64,000 nucleotides of DNA. It comes from Anastatus disparis. Its lineage: Eukaryota; Arthropoda; Insecta; Hymenoptera; Eupelmidae. Below the pieces are notes generated by a model. The model saw only the letters and a list, made by a program, of their open reading frames with translations, was not told the DNA's origin and made no database searches. Positions 55,061 to 64,000 of the stretch are shown piece by piece. A program made the position numbers and the translations under genes. The stretch's first letter is position 1, and the number at the start of each line of letters is the position of its first letter. The stretch lies in NCBI GenBank assembly GCA_017163975.1, contig JAFFSR010000315.1, positions 310,001 to 374,000 on the forward strand. The letters are read 5' to 3'.

Positions 55061-56779
55061 ACATTTAAATATATTCATTATTATCACACCCAGGTATAAT
55101 ATTTTACATATCTCAGATCAGTTTTTTAAGTATTTTGGGCTATAATAGATCATTTTCCATTGAGCTTTTTCATTTTTACATGTTTAATATGTTACAGAAA
55201 ATATTTAAATACGCAATTTACATTAATAATTACAAAATTTTTTGTAATAAATAAAATATGCCAGAAATGCCAATTTTTTTGGAAAATTCATTTTTGGCGA
55301 TTCGGGTATTAAAATTGAGTGATATTAGTTACCCAATGGCTTTTGGGATTCCTGATTACAAATCATAAGTGAGTGGAATATCAATTTATTTTTGCTAAAA
55401 TTGTCAATCTTAGGGTATGAAATTTGACATGGATTTGTATATGATTTGTATAGATATGTTTTCGAATAAAAATACTTATATTCCTTTTAACCAAATATTT
55501 TAGTTTATTTAATAAACATTAAATCTAAAAATTTAAAATTTAAAATCTAGAAACTTCAGTGATGATTCAACTCAACGTTCTAGGTGTAAGCTATTAAATA
55601 CATACTAAAACTGAGCTTTTTAAAGTTTAAACTCTTTAGAATTAAAACATTGATAGAAACTAGGTAATCGATGTAAATTTGGAAAATTTAATAGCCGGGG
55701 AAAAATTCAATGATTTCCAGAATACTCGAAATAATACTTCAAAAGCAACTTAAAGATTACATTGAGTATTATAAAATAGTAAATTACAAAGTTCACAACA
55801 GAGAAAAGGTGAATCAAAGCTTAGGTTTTCATATTAGTGGATAAAAACCTATTTTCAAAAGTGAGTCACGTTTTTTAAGTATAATTTCAAACGAACAAAG
55901 AACTTTATCTACACTAGGTACACGTTCCTAATAAAAAATTTCTCTTTGTGATTCTAAATATTACCTTTTGATGTAGTTTAAAATGTCACCGCTGAATAGT
56001 CTTTTTTACAGCATCGTATTTTCCAGAAAAAAGTAAAATATATAAATTTTTGGTAACATTTTAATAACCTTTCAGAAAGTACTTTTGTTAACAGGCACAC
56101 ACCCATGCTCTTGATTTTCCAAAAGTATGTGTATAGATAAAGCTTTGGTGTGAATTTCAAATCAAAAAAGCAGTAGTCATTTTTTTTATAGCGGTAATTT
56201 ATCATTTTACATGGCCTGGTAACATTTAAATTTCAAAAAAAAAACCTCTTTTCCCCATCCGCCATAAAATGACACGTCTAATTATCATTAAAAATATAAC
56301 AAAATTAGTTTCTAATAACTCAATAAATCAGTGAACATTTGCTAACAAGATGTGCTATCTCATATTTAGGAGAAATGACGCAGTAACATGATTTTTAAAA
56401 GTATGAAAGAATTACCCATATATTTATTATTATTTTCATCGTAATAAATTCATATTTATTGATATTCGATTAAAATTAAGCTATCAATAATTTAACGTTT
56501 TTATTTTAATACTTATTCTTATTAATTATTTCATTGATTTCGCCTCTTTGAGAGCAGGTCGTATATCTCTGTCCTTTTTTAATCAAAGAATTAATTTTTT
56601 GTTGTAGAAACTAATAATTGTAGCAAAAATAAGTAAAAATAAAATAATTGAATCATAAAAAGCAATATTTTCTTCGATGAGGTAAAATAATTTTTCCTTA
56701 TCAAAGAAAATATTGCTTTTATTTAAAAATAAAAGAAGATCGACCATATAAATATGTAAAAATATTAAATATTAATAAG
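55061..56779. other. AT-rich non-coding DNA
   Basis: No supported feature. A 75-codon minus frame at 55978-56205 has no recognisable domain. Confidence 0.5.
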
Positions 56780-57412
56780 ATGATGAAAATAAAATCGAAA
56801 AAAAATCCTAATAAATTAGAACAAATACGTGTAAATGAGGCATTACGTAAGAAAAAAGCTTATATGAAAATGAAAAAAAAAAATAACAACCAAATAAATA
56901 TAAACAGAAATTATAAAATACTAAGGTAAGAAAAATGGAACGCAAGAAATTAAAGTGTCTTGATGAATCGGAAAAAATATATGCAAATGAGGCTTTAGGA
57001 AAAAAAGTAACTTATATTTAAATGAAAAAAAAACAACCGAATAGATATAAAACAAAAATAAGAAAATACAAAGATAACGAAATTGAAATCTAAGAAAGAA
57101 ACAACTACTGATGAATTGGAACAAATGCATAAAAATGAGACTTTGTGTAAGAAAGAAGCTTTCATGAAAATTAAAAGAGAACAATTAAATAAATATAAAG
57201 AAAAGTTAGAGAATATTAAGATAGCGAGAATGAAATTCAAGGAAAAAATGAGTACTGAGGAATTGGAACAAAAACATGCGAATGAGGCTTTAGGTAAGAA
57301 AGAAGCTTATTTAAAAATCAAAGAAAAACAACTAAATAAATATACAGAAAAATTAAATAAAAGTAGGATAACAAAAATGAAATTGAAGAAAAAAAAGGTA
57401 CTGATAAATTGA
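56780..57412 (+). pseudogene. Decayed tandem-repeat ORF encoding Lys/Glu-rich coiled coil
   Basis: Four 147-bp (49-codon) units. The last two are open as one 109-codon frame (57083-57412); the first two carry stops and frameshifts. The unit consensus is about ELEQ-x-H-x-NEAL-x-KKEAY, then K-x-Q-L-N-K-Y-x-E-K-L-x(4)-I-x-K-M-K. It is predicted to be a charged alpha-helical coiled coil. The in-phase unit length suggests it was once translated. Repeats of N-E-rich helical units are known from arthropod transposon-encoded proteins, but I cannot assign this one. Confidence 0.5.
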
Positions 57413-57439
57413 AACAGCAAGAGAGGGCAAGAGAGGAAG

Positions 57440-57521
57440 AGGGACAGTAAGAGAGGGTGAGAGAGACATAGACATAGACATAGACATTCTTTATTTGGCT
57501 TTGGAGTATATATACCCTGTC
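57440..57521 (-). mobile_element. 3' end of a second non-LTR copy (left part)
   Basis: GACATAGACATAGACATAGACATTCTTTATTTGG is the same (TCTATG)n tail plus AATAAAG seen at 24912-24960 on the minus strand. It is split by the SINE and continues at 57928-57960. Confidence 0.75.
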
Positions 57522-57913
57522 GGAGCCGGTCTGTGGCACAGTCGGTAGGAGCGTTGGATTCGTATTCTTGGGGAACCGAGATCGAATCCCGCTCTCGGCT
57601 GTTTTTCAAACGAGCACCTCTGTTTCATGTGCTTTGTACACAGAACACACTTACGAGCTCCGTCGCTAAGGGATGAAAAAGTGCAGTTGTAAAAATCAAC
57701 TGACCTTGCGTCCCAGTGGACCGGGGTTTGATTCCCTAGGAAAAATTAGAAAAAATAATTTTCGAAGTTTTTCCGAAGGAATAGACCCGAAAAACACAAA
57801 AAATATACAAAAAAAGTCCCAATGGGCAAATACCTGGTCATGGCCAAAGACAAGAAAACCAAATATGGTTAATAGTCAAAAGGCCAATTAAAATTATAAA
57901 AAAAAAAAAAAAA
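57522..57913 (+). mobile_element. tRNA-derived SINE with two B-box units, complete with target duplication
   Basis: The head (from 57522) has AGCCG/CGGCT acceptor-like ends, an A box (TGGCACAGTCGG) and a B box (AGATCGAATCCC). The anticodon-like region GGATTCGTA suggests a Thr(CGT)-type origin. A second tRNA-like block has GGGTTTGATTCCC (about 57726-57738), so the element looks dimeric. It ends in an A run (57898-57914). The 14-bp ATATATACCCTGTC occurs directly on both sides (57508-57521 and 57914-57927), a perfect target duplication. A 72-codon frame inside is incidental. Confidence 0.85.
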
Positions 57914-57927
57914 ATATATACCCTGTC

Positions 57928-57965
57928 TCGCACCATTAGGTAAAATACAACAACATATACAATTA
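57928..57965 (-). mobile_element. Second non-LTR copy (right part)
   Basis: Continues the non-LTR 3' region beyond the SINE (TCGCACCATTAGGTAAAATAC), comparable to GGCACAATAAGAAAATACAA at 24971-24990. The rest of this copy is missing or unrecognised. Confidence 0.6.
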
Positions 57966-57969
57966 TTTA

Positions 57970-58330
57970 TAAATATTGGGCTCAAAATAATAAGAAATAC
58001 AAAATATATGAGGCCCAAAGAAAATAATACTCAGAAAAATGTAGGGCCCGAAAAATATAAGGTCCAGAAAAATATAGAGCCCAAAAAAATATAAGACCTA
58101 AAAAAATTCCAGGCCCAAAAAAATATATAATCTAAAAAAATATAGGACCCAAAAAATAAGGCTCAGACAAATATCAAAATCAAAGAAATATTGAGCCCAA
58201 ATAAATAGAAGGTCCAAAAAATATTAGACCTCAAGAAAATATAAGAATAAAAAAAAGAAGTAACAAAAAAAATTGGTATTGAATAAAAATATAGGGCCCA
58301 AAATAATATAATGCCCGAGACATGGCCCAA
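57970..58330. repeat. Degenerate minisatellite, about 20-bp GGCCC/AAAAATATA units
   Basis: Repeated GGCCCAAAAAAATATAAG-type units (aggcccaaag, gggcccgaaa, gagcccaaaa, ggacccaaaa and similar), highly diverged. Confidence 0.75.
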
Positions 58331-58498
58331 AAAAAACTTTTGATTAATGTGTATTAATTATATAGGATCCAATAAAAAATTGCTACTTTTATCACCAAAA
58401 GATTAGACACATTTAAAAAATACGGAGAACCGGAGAAACGGAAGAAAGTGATTTCACTTTAATATAATATAAGATATTAATGCAATCGAACTCAGTAT
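58331..58498. other. AT-rich spacer
   Basis: No feature seen. Confidence 0.5.
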
Positions 58499-59640
58499 TT
58501 GGTGATGTATGTATAATTGGCGGAAAGGATATTTTTCCGAATGTTCACCTCAAATGGCAACATCGCATATTTTACCACAGGCATAAGACAATTCCAACTT
58601 ACAGAGCAAATTTCGCATCATCGTTACTTATTACTTAATGACATAATTTTAGTAAACAAACAATATTACTTTCTTTTTTCATGATCCGAATTATAATTTT
58701 ATTAAATAAAATTTTTATTTTTTACTAGGAGAGTATCAGACCTTCGGATCACGGATTTTGCTCAAACGTTGGGATAAGTTTTCAGATGTCAAAATATGAA
58801 AGGAAACAGAATTTTAGACCCAAACGCTCAATATTTCCCTAGTTACAGGCAATTAAAGAAAATCACTAAAAAAGTTACTAGATTTTCAAACGCATATAGT
58901 TTCTTAGCATTGATAGATAGGAGCTTGAAACTTTTTTTAAATGAAAGCTGAGCTCAAATCCTTTCGAAATAGTAGTTATAGCATGTCATAATATTATTTT
59001 TTCGCAAAGTTATAGCGTAATAAATATTAGACCCAATTTCAGCTTTTGTTATTAATTAATGTTTTAAAAAGAAAAATCAGGTCCAATGTTTATCACGCTA
59101 TAACTTTGGGAAAAAATAATATTTTGACATGCTATAACCACTATTTTGAAAGTATTTGAGCTTAGCTTTCATTTAAAAAAAGTTTCATGCTCCTAAGTAT
59201 CAATGCTAAAGAACTGTAAGCGTTTGAAAATCTAGTAACTTTTTAGTGATATTCTTTAATTGCCTGTAACTAGGGAAATATTGAGCGTTAGGGTCTACAA
59301 TTCTGTTTCCTTTCATATTTTGACATCTGAAAACTTATCCCAAAGTTTGAGCAAAATCCGTGATCCGGAGGTCTGATACTCTCCTAGTTAGTTCAATAAT
59401 CATATAAGATCTAATATTGTGAATCTAAATTATATAAACAATACAATTTAAGTTGTTATCAATTGAATTTCGCATGAATAACCTATAAGAAAAAACAAAA
59501 TAATCATGATGCGAAACTTAATGCATAATTCGAAGTTTTCTTACATCTGTGGTAAAATATGCAGCGCTGCCATTTAAGGTACACATTCGGAAAAATATTA
59601 AACATGTACCTTGTTACATCACCTTAAGAGGCGGTCTTAA
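58499..59640. mobile_element. Long imperfect palindrome (fold-back element), arms about 560 bp
   Basis: 58499-59045 is mirrored by 59070-59640, centre near 59060. The inner 300 bp of each arm are very similar (CTAGGAGAGTATCAGACCT at 58725 against AGGTCTGATACTCTCCTAG at 59374; CTAGTTACAGGCAATTAAAG against its complement). The outer parts include GGTAAAATATGC/GCATATTTTACC and GTGATGTA/TACATCAC. No coding capacity. This is a fold-back-type non-autonomous element or two inverted copies. Confidence 0.85.
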
Positions 59641-61185
59641 CTATTTGCCGTATAGTCCAGGCGGGATCTGTTTTAAAATGGGTAGATTTGGATGTTTCGT
59701 ATATAGTCGCTAATTTTGGTTTAAATGTCTTCAAAATTATATTAGATATGATAATTTCGATATGCGCCAGTTGAAAAAGTTGTGCTAAATTCGCTATTAA
59801 ACAAATAGTGAAAAAATCTCGAAAAATACAATTTTTTTTATCTTTTTTTATTTATAGTTCCTCAAATATAGATTTTAGAGAAAAATGTAAAAGAAAAAAA
59901 AGTTAAATAATAAAATTTTACATAAAAAATTAAACTTTTGAAATAAAATATTTCATTTTTTATGTTAGAAAAAGACAACAATTGCGAAAAAACTGCCCAA
60001 AAATTAATATTTTGTTTTTTTTTAATTATTCAAATTTATCATATGATTTTAATATTGGGCCACAAAAAACCTTTTGATATGATAAAATAGCCCAACAATT
60101 TTCTTTAGAATCGGTTTATTCATTTGCTTCACAATAATTAAACAATTAAGCGTCCCGCAAAAAAATGCAAAAATTTCAAAACTTTAATAAAAATAAAATA
60201 ATGCTTTCAGATGGGTGCTGATTTTTTTACATATAGCAGACTACTTAAGCTTTCAAATGCACTTTGAAAAATTAAAATCGGTTGATTAGGAGAGTCTTGG
60301 GAAGTTTTTAAAAAATATAGTTAAATTTATGCTTGTAAACAAATTGAATATCTTTTTCAATTTTGAATTAAATGAAACCCAAAAACTTTTCTTTGAAAAT
60401 ACTCTGAAAGGCGCTCATTTAAAAAAAAATTCAAATTCCGTTCAATAGTTTTTGAGCTATGACTCACCAAAGTTGTGTTTATTATTAAACAATAAACAAT
60501 AGAAAGTCAATTTAAGTGTCATTAGCTTCATTTGTCCAAGCACTTTTTAGGTAAAAGTTTTCAAAACATGCGCTCTTTGGAAAGACATAAGAAGTATCGA
60601 TTAAAATTACTCTGATCACTCGAAAAGTCGTTGAAAACGTAGAGGGTCACGTGATGCAGCAAGCTGATTGAAAAGTAAAATCAAGATCTAAAAACTACAG
60701 CGCGCTCTAAAAATGCGATTATCTCGGCTTCTAATGGTCCGATTTTGATCTTTTTTTTTAAATCTATGTCCCGAAAGTCAAGGAATTCGAATATTTTAGG
60801 ATAAATAATTAATTATGCGTATAATTTGTTATATTAACATAACTTTAAATCATGAGATAAAAAATATGTATTTTTTTAAACTTCTTCTCTTACATTTTTC
60901 TCTAAAATCTATATTTGAGGAACTATAAATAAAAAAAGATAAAAAAAATTGTATTTTTCGAGATTTTTTCACTATTTGTTTAATAGCGAATTTAGCACAA
61001 CTTTTTCAACTGGCGCATATCGAAATTATCATATCTAATATAATTTTGAAGACATTTAAACCAAAATTAGCGACTATATACGAAACATCCAAATCTACCC
61101 ATTTTAAAACAGATCCCGCCTGGACTATACGGCAAATAGTTAAGACCGCCTCTTAAGGTGATGTAACAAGGTACATGTTTAATAC
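59597..61185. mobile_element. Second inverted-repeat element with about 300-bp arms
   Basis: 59597-59905 (TTAAACATGTACCTTGTTAC, CCTTAAGAGGCGGTCTTAAC, GTCCAGGCGGGATCTG) is inverted at 60880-61190 with near identity. About 970 bp of non-coding DNA lie between. Its left end overlaps the right edge of the preceding palindrome, so the two elements share, or were inserted into, the same terminal sequence. Confidence 0.85.
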
Positions 61186-61189
61186 ATAG

Positions 61190-62242
61190 TAACCGATATT
61201 GCAGTTTCCCGAATTGTTAATCTTTATTAAAAGAATTTTATATAGTACTGTAATTTATTAAAAATGTAGCCATATCCGTGACCATCACGTGATGAAATTT
61301 TTTAAAAAGGTGTTGGAATATTCCATTAACATTGGTACTTTTTGCCATTTTTGTAATATGTTAAACTGCTTTTCAGGGTGTCGATAAGAATTCGACCCGA
61401 ATTGGATTAATTTTATTTAAAAAAGCAGGAAAAAATCTAGCTTTTTATAGTGTTAAACTAGAAAAGATGGAGTTATCTTCTTTATGAAATAGCTTGAAAG
61501 TTGCTAGCAGTAAAAAATTCAAAATAATACGTAAGCATCAATTTTGAGCGATTTTCGCAAAAATACTGATTTTCATATCTTTGAAGCCTATAGAAACAAC
61601 CAAATAATCATGACCAAAATATTTTTCCGGTATTGTATATAATATGAACTAACTTTAAACGTTTGGTTCATCAAAAAATTCTACGCTAAGACCGAGTAAT
61701 AGATACTTGAAAATCGCAAAAAACGCGATTTTTCCTAAATTCACTATCCTTAACATCTCATATCTCGGCCAATTCTCAACGAAATTGAATTCGCCAAAAT
61801 AAAAAAAATTGGTTTTTTTCTAAAGGAATCAAGCCCATTTCGCAGAATTGTAAAAAATTAAGAGGGGAAGACGCTACGATCATTCAAAGGTACGTGAAAT
61901 AGCAATATAACAAGCTTTGTTCAAAGTGATGTCGTCTGGCTCATAATTCATAAAATTGAATTCAGCAAATCAATTTTTAAAGCTCTTTTGATAAGCTTAA
62001 AAATGCCGCCTGCAGAATTCAAAAATGTTAAAAACTCAAATATTGGCAGCATTTTGAAAAAGAGTAAAATAGCCGTAAAAAGCCGATTTTTTGACTTTTA
62101 AAAGGCCATATCTCGGCGAGTTTTGCACTTAGAGAGCTGAAATTTTTCACAGATTCCTAACTTTAATAATATCAAAACATATCTTAAAGCCAGCAAAATC
62201 GGTGACCCACGCGTGACCACTTTTTTAAAAAAGTATTATTTT

Positions 62243-62247
<5 letters not shown>
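61190..62247. other. Non-coding repeat-like DNA
   Basis: No open frame of note. Similar segments recur at 61268-61312 and 62187-62236 (CGGTGACC..., ACGTG/ACGCGTGACC, TTTTTTAAAAAAG), hinting at the ends of another element. Phrases such as ATATCTCGGC recur at about 61760 and 62108. Confidence 0.4.

Positions 62248-62322
<75 letters not shown>
62248..62322. repeat. (AT)n microsatellite, about 75 bp
   Basis: An uninterrupted alternating run. It is followed directly by the GC-rich GGGGTACCCC palindrome (62323-62332) and CTGCTCGCTCTGCTCGCC. Confidence 0.95.
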
Positions 62323-62326
<4 letters not shown>

Positions 62327-63285
62327 GTACCCCTCTGCTCGCTCTGCTCGCCAACCCCCATTGGTGATTATGCATATCTTACATATATTTTAGTAATAGA
62401 AGAAAAATTAATCATTTATAAATCACATGATATATCTGAAAAACAAATAATAATTTAATTATGATTGTTTATACCTTATAAACTAAACGAGTTTCCACAC
62501 CACCTTACATTTCAAACTAGTTATTATGATGAATTGCATTCATATATTTAATTTAATTGTATAAATTTTTCAATATTTAAATATAGATTTTAATTTAACT
62601 AATATATTTTAACTGTGTGAAATATAGAGGTAACGTTACGGCGCGTTAGATTTTTTGATTAGTGGAAACCCTCGCCAGGAGCCCTAAAAACCACTTTATT
62701 TTATAGATAATATTACATAGATTAGTTATACATTTATAATATAACTTATTTTATGTATTGAATATGAATAAAAAAATAGTGATATCGTACAATATATAAG
62801 TGAAAAAATAACTTATTATTAATTAAATGATATTAATGATCAAAATTATAATAAATTTAAAACTATATAAAAATTTTTAAATAATTATTTGGTATAAAAA
62901 TTTTATTAGTATTATATTTGATATATCATAATGTTTATTTATGTCTTAAGATTTATAGGATTATTTTGATATAATTCCTTTTTGATATCTTTTTGACTTA
63001 TTTTTACATTTTTTAAGATATATCAATATTTTATACTAAAATTTAAAAATTTGTTTACTTTAATATTCAAAAATAAGTGATGTAATTATTATTAATATTC
63101 ATAAGATCATTAAATCATTATATTATTTTAATGATTTTAATTTGTATATATATAAAATAAAATAATTTTGAAATATTAAACTTACTTTTTATTACTTACT
63201 TTTATAAATTTTGATCAAATATGTTCTTAATAATATTAACTAATCGTAATAAATATCTAGAATAAATTTGATAATTTTGATTAAT

Positions 63286-63684
63286 CTAATATTCTGTTAT
63301 TGGTTCACATATTTGAATTTCATATTCTATAATTTTATTAACGTAATATTTATAATATTCTGGTACTTTATTCCAATTATTGTATTCAACTTTTTCTTCG
63401 TTCCCGCCAATATATGAATTAATAATATTATTTAATTGAGAAATTTCTGTATCCTCTGAAATATTATCATTTAAGCTTTCTAAATAATATTCATATTCTT
63501 CTTCATAATTTAAGTGGTCTTCAATTTGATTATTTAAATAATCCATTGAATGTTGATCGATAATATCATTTACTTCAACATCATTTCCAATTAAATTAAA
63601 TATATGAATGCAATTCATCATAATAACTAGTTTGAAATGTAAGGTGGTGTGGAAACTCGATTGTTTATTTATATAAATAAACAA
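63286..63684 (-). CDS. Acidic AT-rich ORF of unknown function (132 aa)
   Basis: ATG at 63684 with alternative in-frame ATGs further in (MMNCIHIFNLIGNDVEVND). The product is rich in Asp, Glu, Asn, Tyr and Ile (YEEEYEYYLESLNDNISED), with no signal peptide and no known domain. A 132-codon open frame is unusual in sequence this AT-rich, where stops are frequent. The first codons are duplicated in the left arm of the inverted repeat (near 62528-62562), so a truncated inverted copy of its 5' end exists. It may be a small element-encoded protein. Confidence 0.4.
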   Translation of the reverse strand: MFIYINKQSSFHTTLHFKLVIMMNCIHIFNLIGNDVEVNDIIDQHSMDYLNNQIEDHLNYEEEYEYYLESLNDNISEDTEISQLNNIINSYIGGNEEKVEYNNWNKVPEYYKYYVNKIIEYEIQICEPITEY

Positions 63685-63686
63685 TC
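63659..63686. other. Perfect 28-bp palindrome
   Basis: GATTGTTTATTTAT followed by its exact reverse complement, within the right inverted-repeat arm and overlapping the ORF start at 63684. The left arm has only a partial version. Confidence 0.8.
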
Positions 63687-63745
63687 ATAATTAAATTATT
63701 ATTTGTTTTTTCAGATACATCATGTGTTTTATAAATATAATTACT

Positions 63746-64000
63746 TATTCTTCATGTAAATGTTTTAACAAGAAGTCTTAATTCATTAATTAATAATATA
63801 AAGAACAAATTTTCTTATCTATTAATAATTTTATTAATGTATAAATATCAAAGTATTATATAATAAAATTTTAGTATTAAAAATATAATTTCGTTTTTCA
63901 TTAGATATACCACATTATATTAATTAACATAATAATGCATGCAAGTTATAAACTGTTATACGAGTCATTACACGAGTGGGGGGGCAGTGGGGCGTGATGC
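63746..64000. other. AT-rich DNA ending in a G-rich run
   Basis: No gene. The last 30 bases switch to G-rich sequence (GTGGGGGGGCAGTGGGG), cut by the window edge; possibly the start of another repeat. Confidence 0.4.

Larger units (their letters stand above)
62405..63745. mobile_element. Inverted-repeat-flanked unit, arms about 155 bp
   Basis: 62405-62562 (ATTTATAAATCACATGATAT, GTTTCCACACCACCTTACAT, AACTAGTTATTATGATGAAT) is inverted at about 63588-63745 with small indels. The interior is extremely AT-rich and holds the 132-codon ORF at 63286-63684, whose 5' end lies inside the right arm. Confidence 0.75.

Noticed and set aside
57522..57600. Functional tRNA gene at the SINE head
   Set aside because: Imperfect anticodon stem, followed by SINE body, poly(A) and target duplication; it is the head of a retroposon.
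62184..62375. 63-codon ORF with long Ile-Tyr run
   Set aside because: A translation of the (AT)n microsatellite.

Overview
This is a eukaryotic nuclear window: strongly AT-rich, with no operons, dense in transposable elements, and rich in microsatellites, satellites and inverted repeats. The family mix (a Polinton/Maverick, arthropod-type single-gene DNA transposons, a Gypsy-class element, a Jockey-superclade-type non-LTR element with a PHD-like finger in ORF1, tRNA-derived SINEs, a piggyBac-like MITE) points to an arthropod, most likely an insect. A parasitoid or other hymenopteran is possible but not demonstrated. I see no confident host protein-coding gene.

Layout. 1-16.6 kb is mostly AT-rich non-coding DNA. 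It holds a TTAA-flanked MITE (1688-1920), SINE-like fragments (5.5-5.9 kb), a relic DNA transposon (6.88-8.03 kb), a structured GC-richer patch (8.04-8.25 kb), a GC-rich island (8.95-9.6 kb), a duplicated module (10.4-11.3 kb) and a satellite of about 150-bp units (11.67-14.87 kb) that contains its own MITE.

16.6-52.4 kb is one Polinton (Maverick/adintovirus-like element), all on the minus strand, blown apart by later insertions. Reading along that strand it runs: protein-primed family-B DNA polymerase (51.86-48.12 kb), packaging ATPase remnant (34.65-34.19 kb), two small conserved Polinton proteins, a PLA2-like protein, integrase, penton-like minor capsid protein, pX-like core protein, a basic protein, hexon-like major capsid protein, a conserved protein of unknown role, adenain-like protease, and a 180-residue protein. 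The integrase is split by about 10.8 kb: its N-terminal part is at 32.40-32.65 kb and its catalytic and chromodomain part at 21.62-20.77 kb. Most genes carry frameshifts, stops or lost catalytic residues, so the element is dead.

The integrase split contains two inverted copies of an arthropod repeat gene flanked by about 122-bp minisatellites carrying TCAAGGTCA-type motifs. One of those copies is itself interrupted by a non-LTR retrotransposon (24.91-30.04 kb) with a tandem-monomer 5' region. Between polymerase and ATPase lies a degraded Gypsy-class element (about 36.78-47.81 kb with 383-bp terminal direct repeats). Nested inside it is a 3,731-bp DNA transposon (43493-47223) with about 545-bp terminal inverted repeats, a TAAT target duplication and an uninterrupted 712-codon transposase-like gene. 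That transposon is the youngest-looking and most interesting protein-coding unit here.

52.4-64 kb is non-coding or repetitive: tandem arrays beside the polymerase gene (52.8-55.1 kb), a decayed repeat ORF (56.8-57.4 kb), a SINE with two tRNA-like B boxes and a perfect 14-bp target duplication (57522-57913), two large inverted-repeat elements (58.5-61.2 kb), a long AT microsatellite, and an inverted-repeat-flanked 132-codon ORF near the right end.
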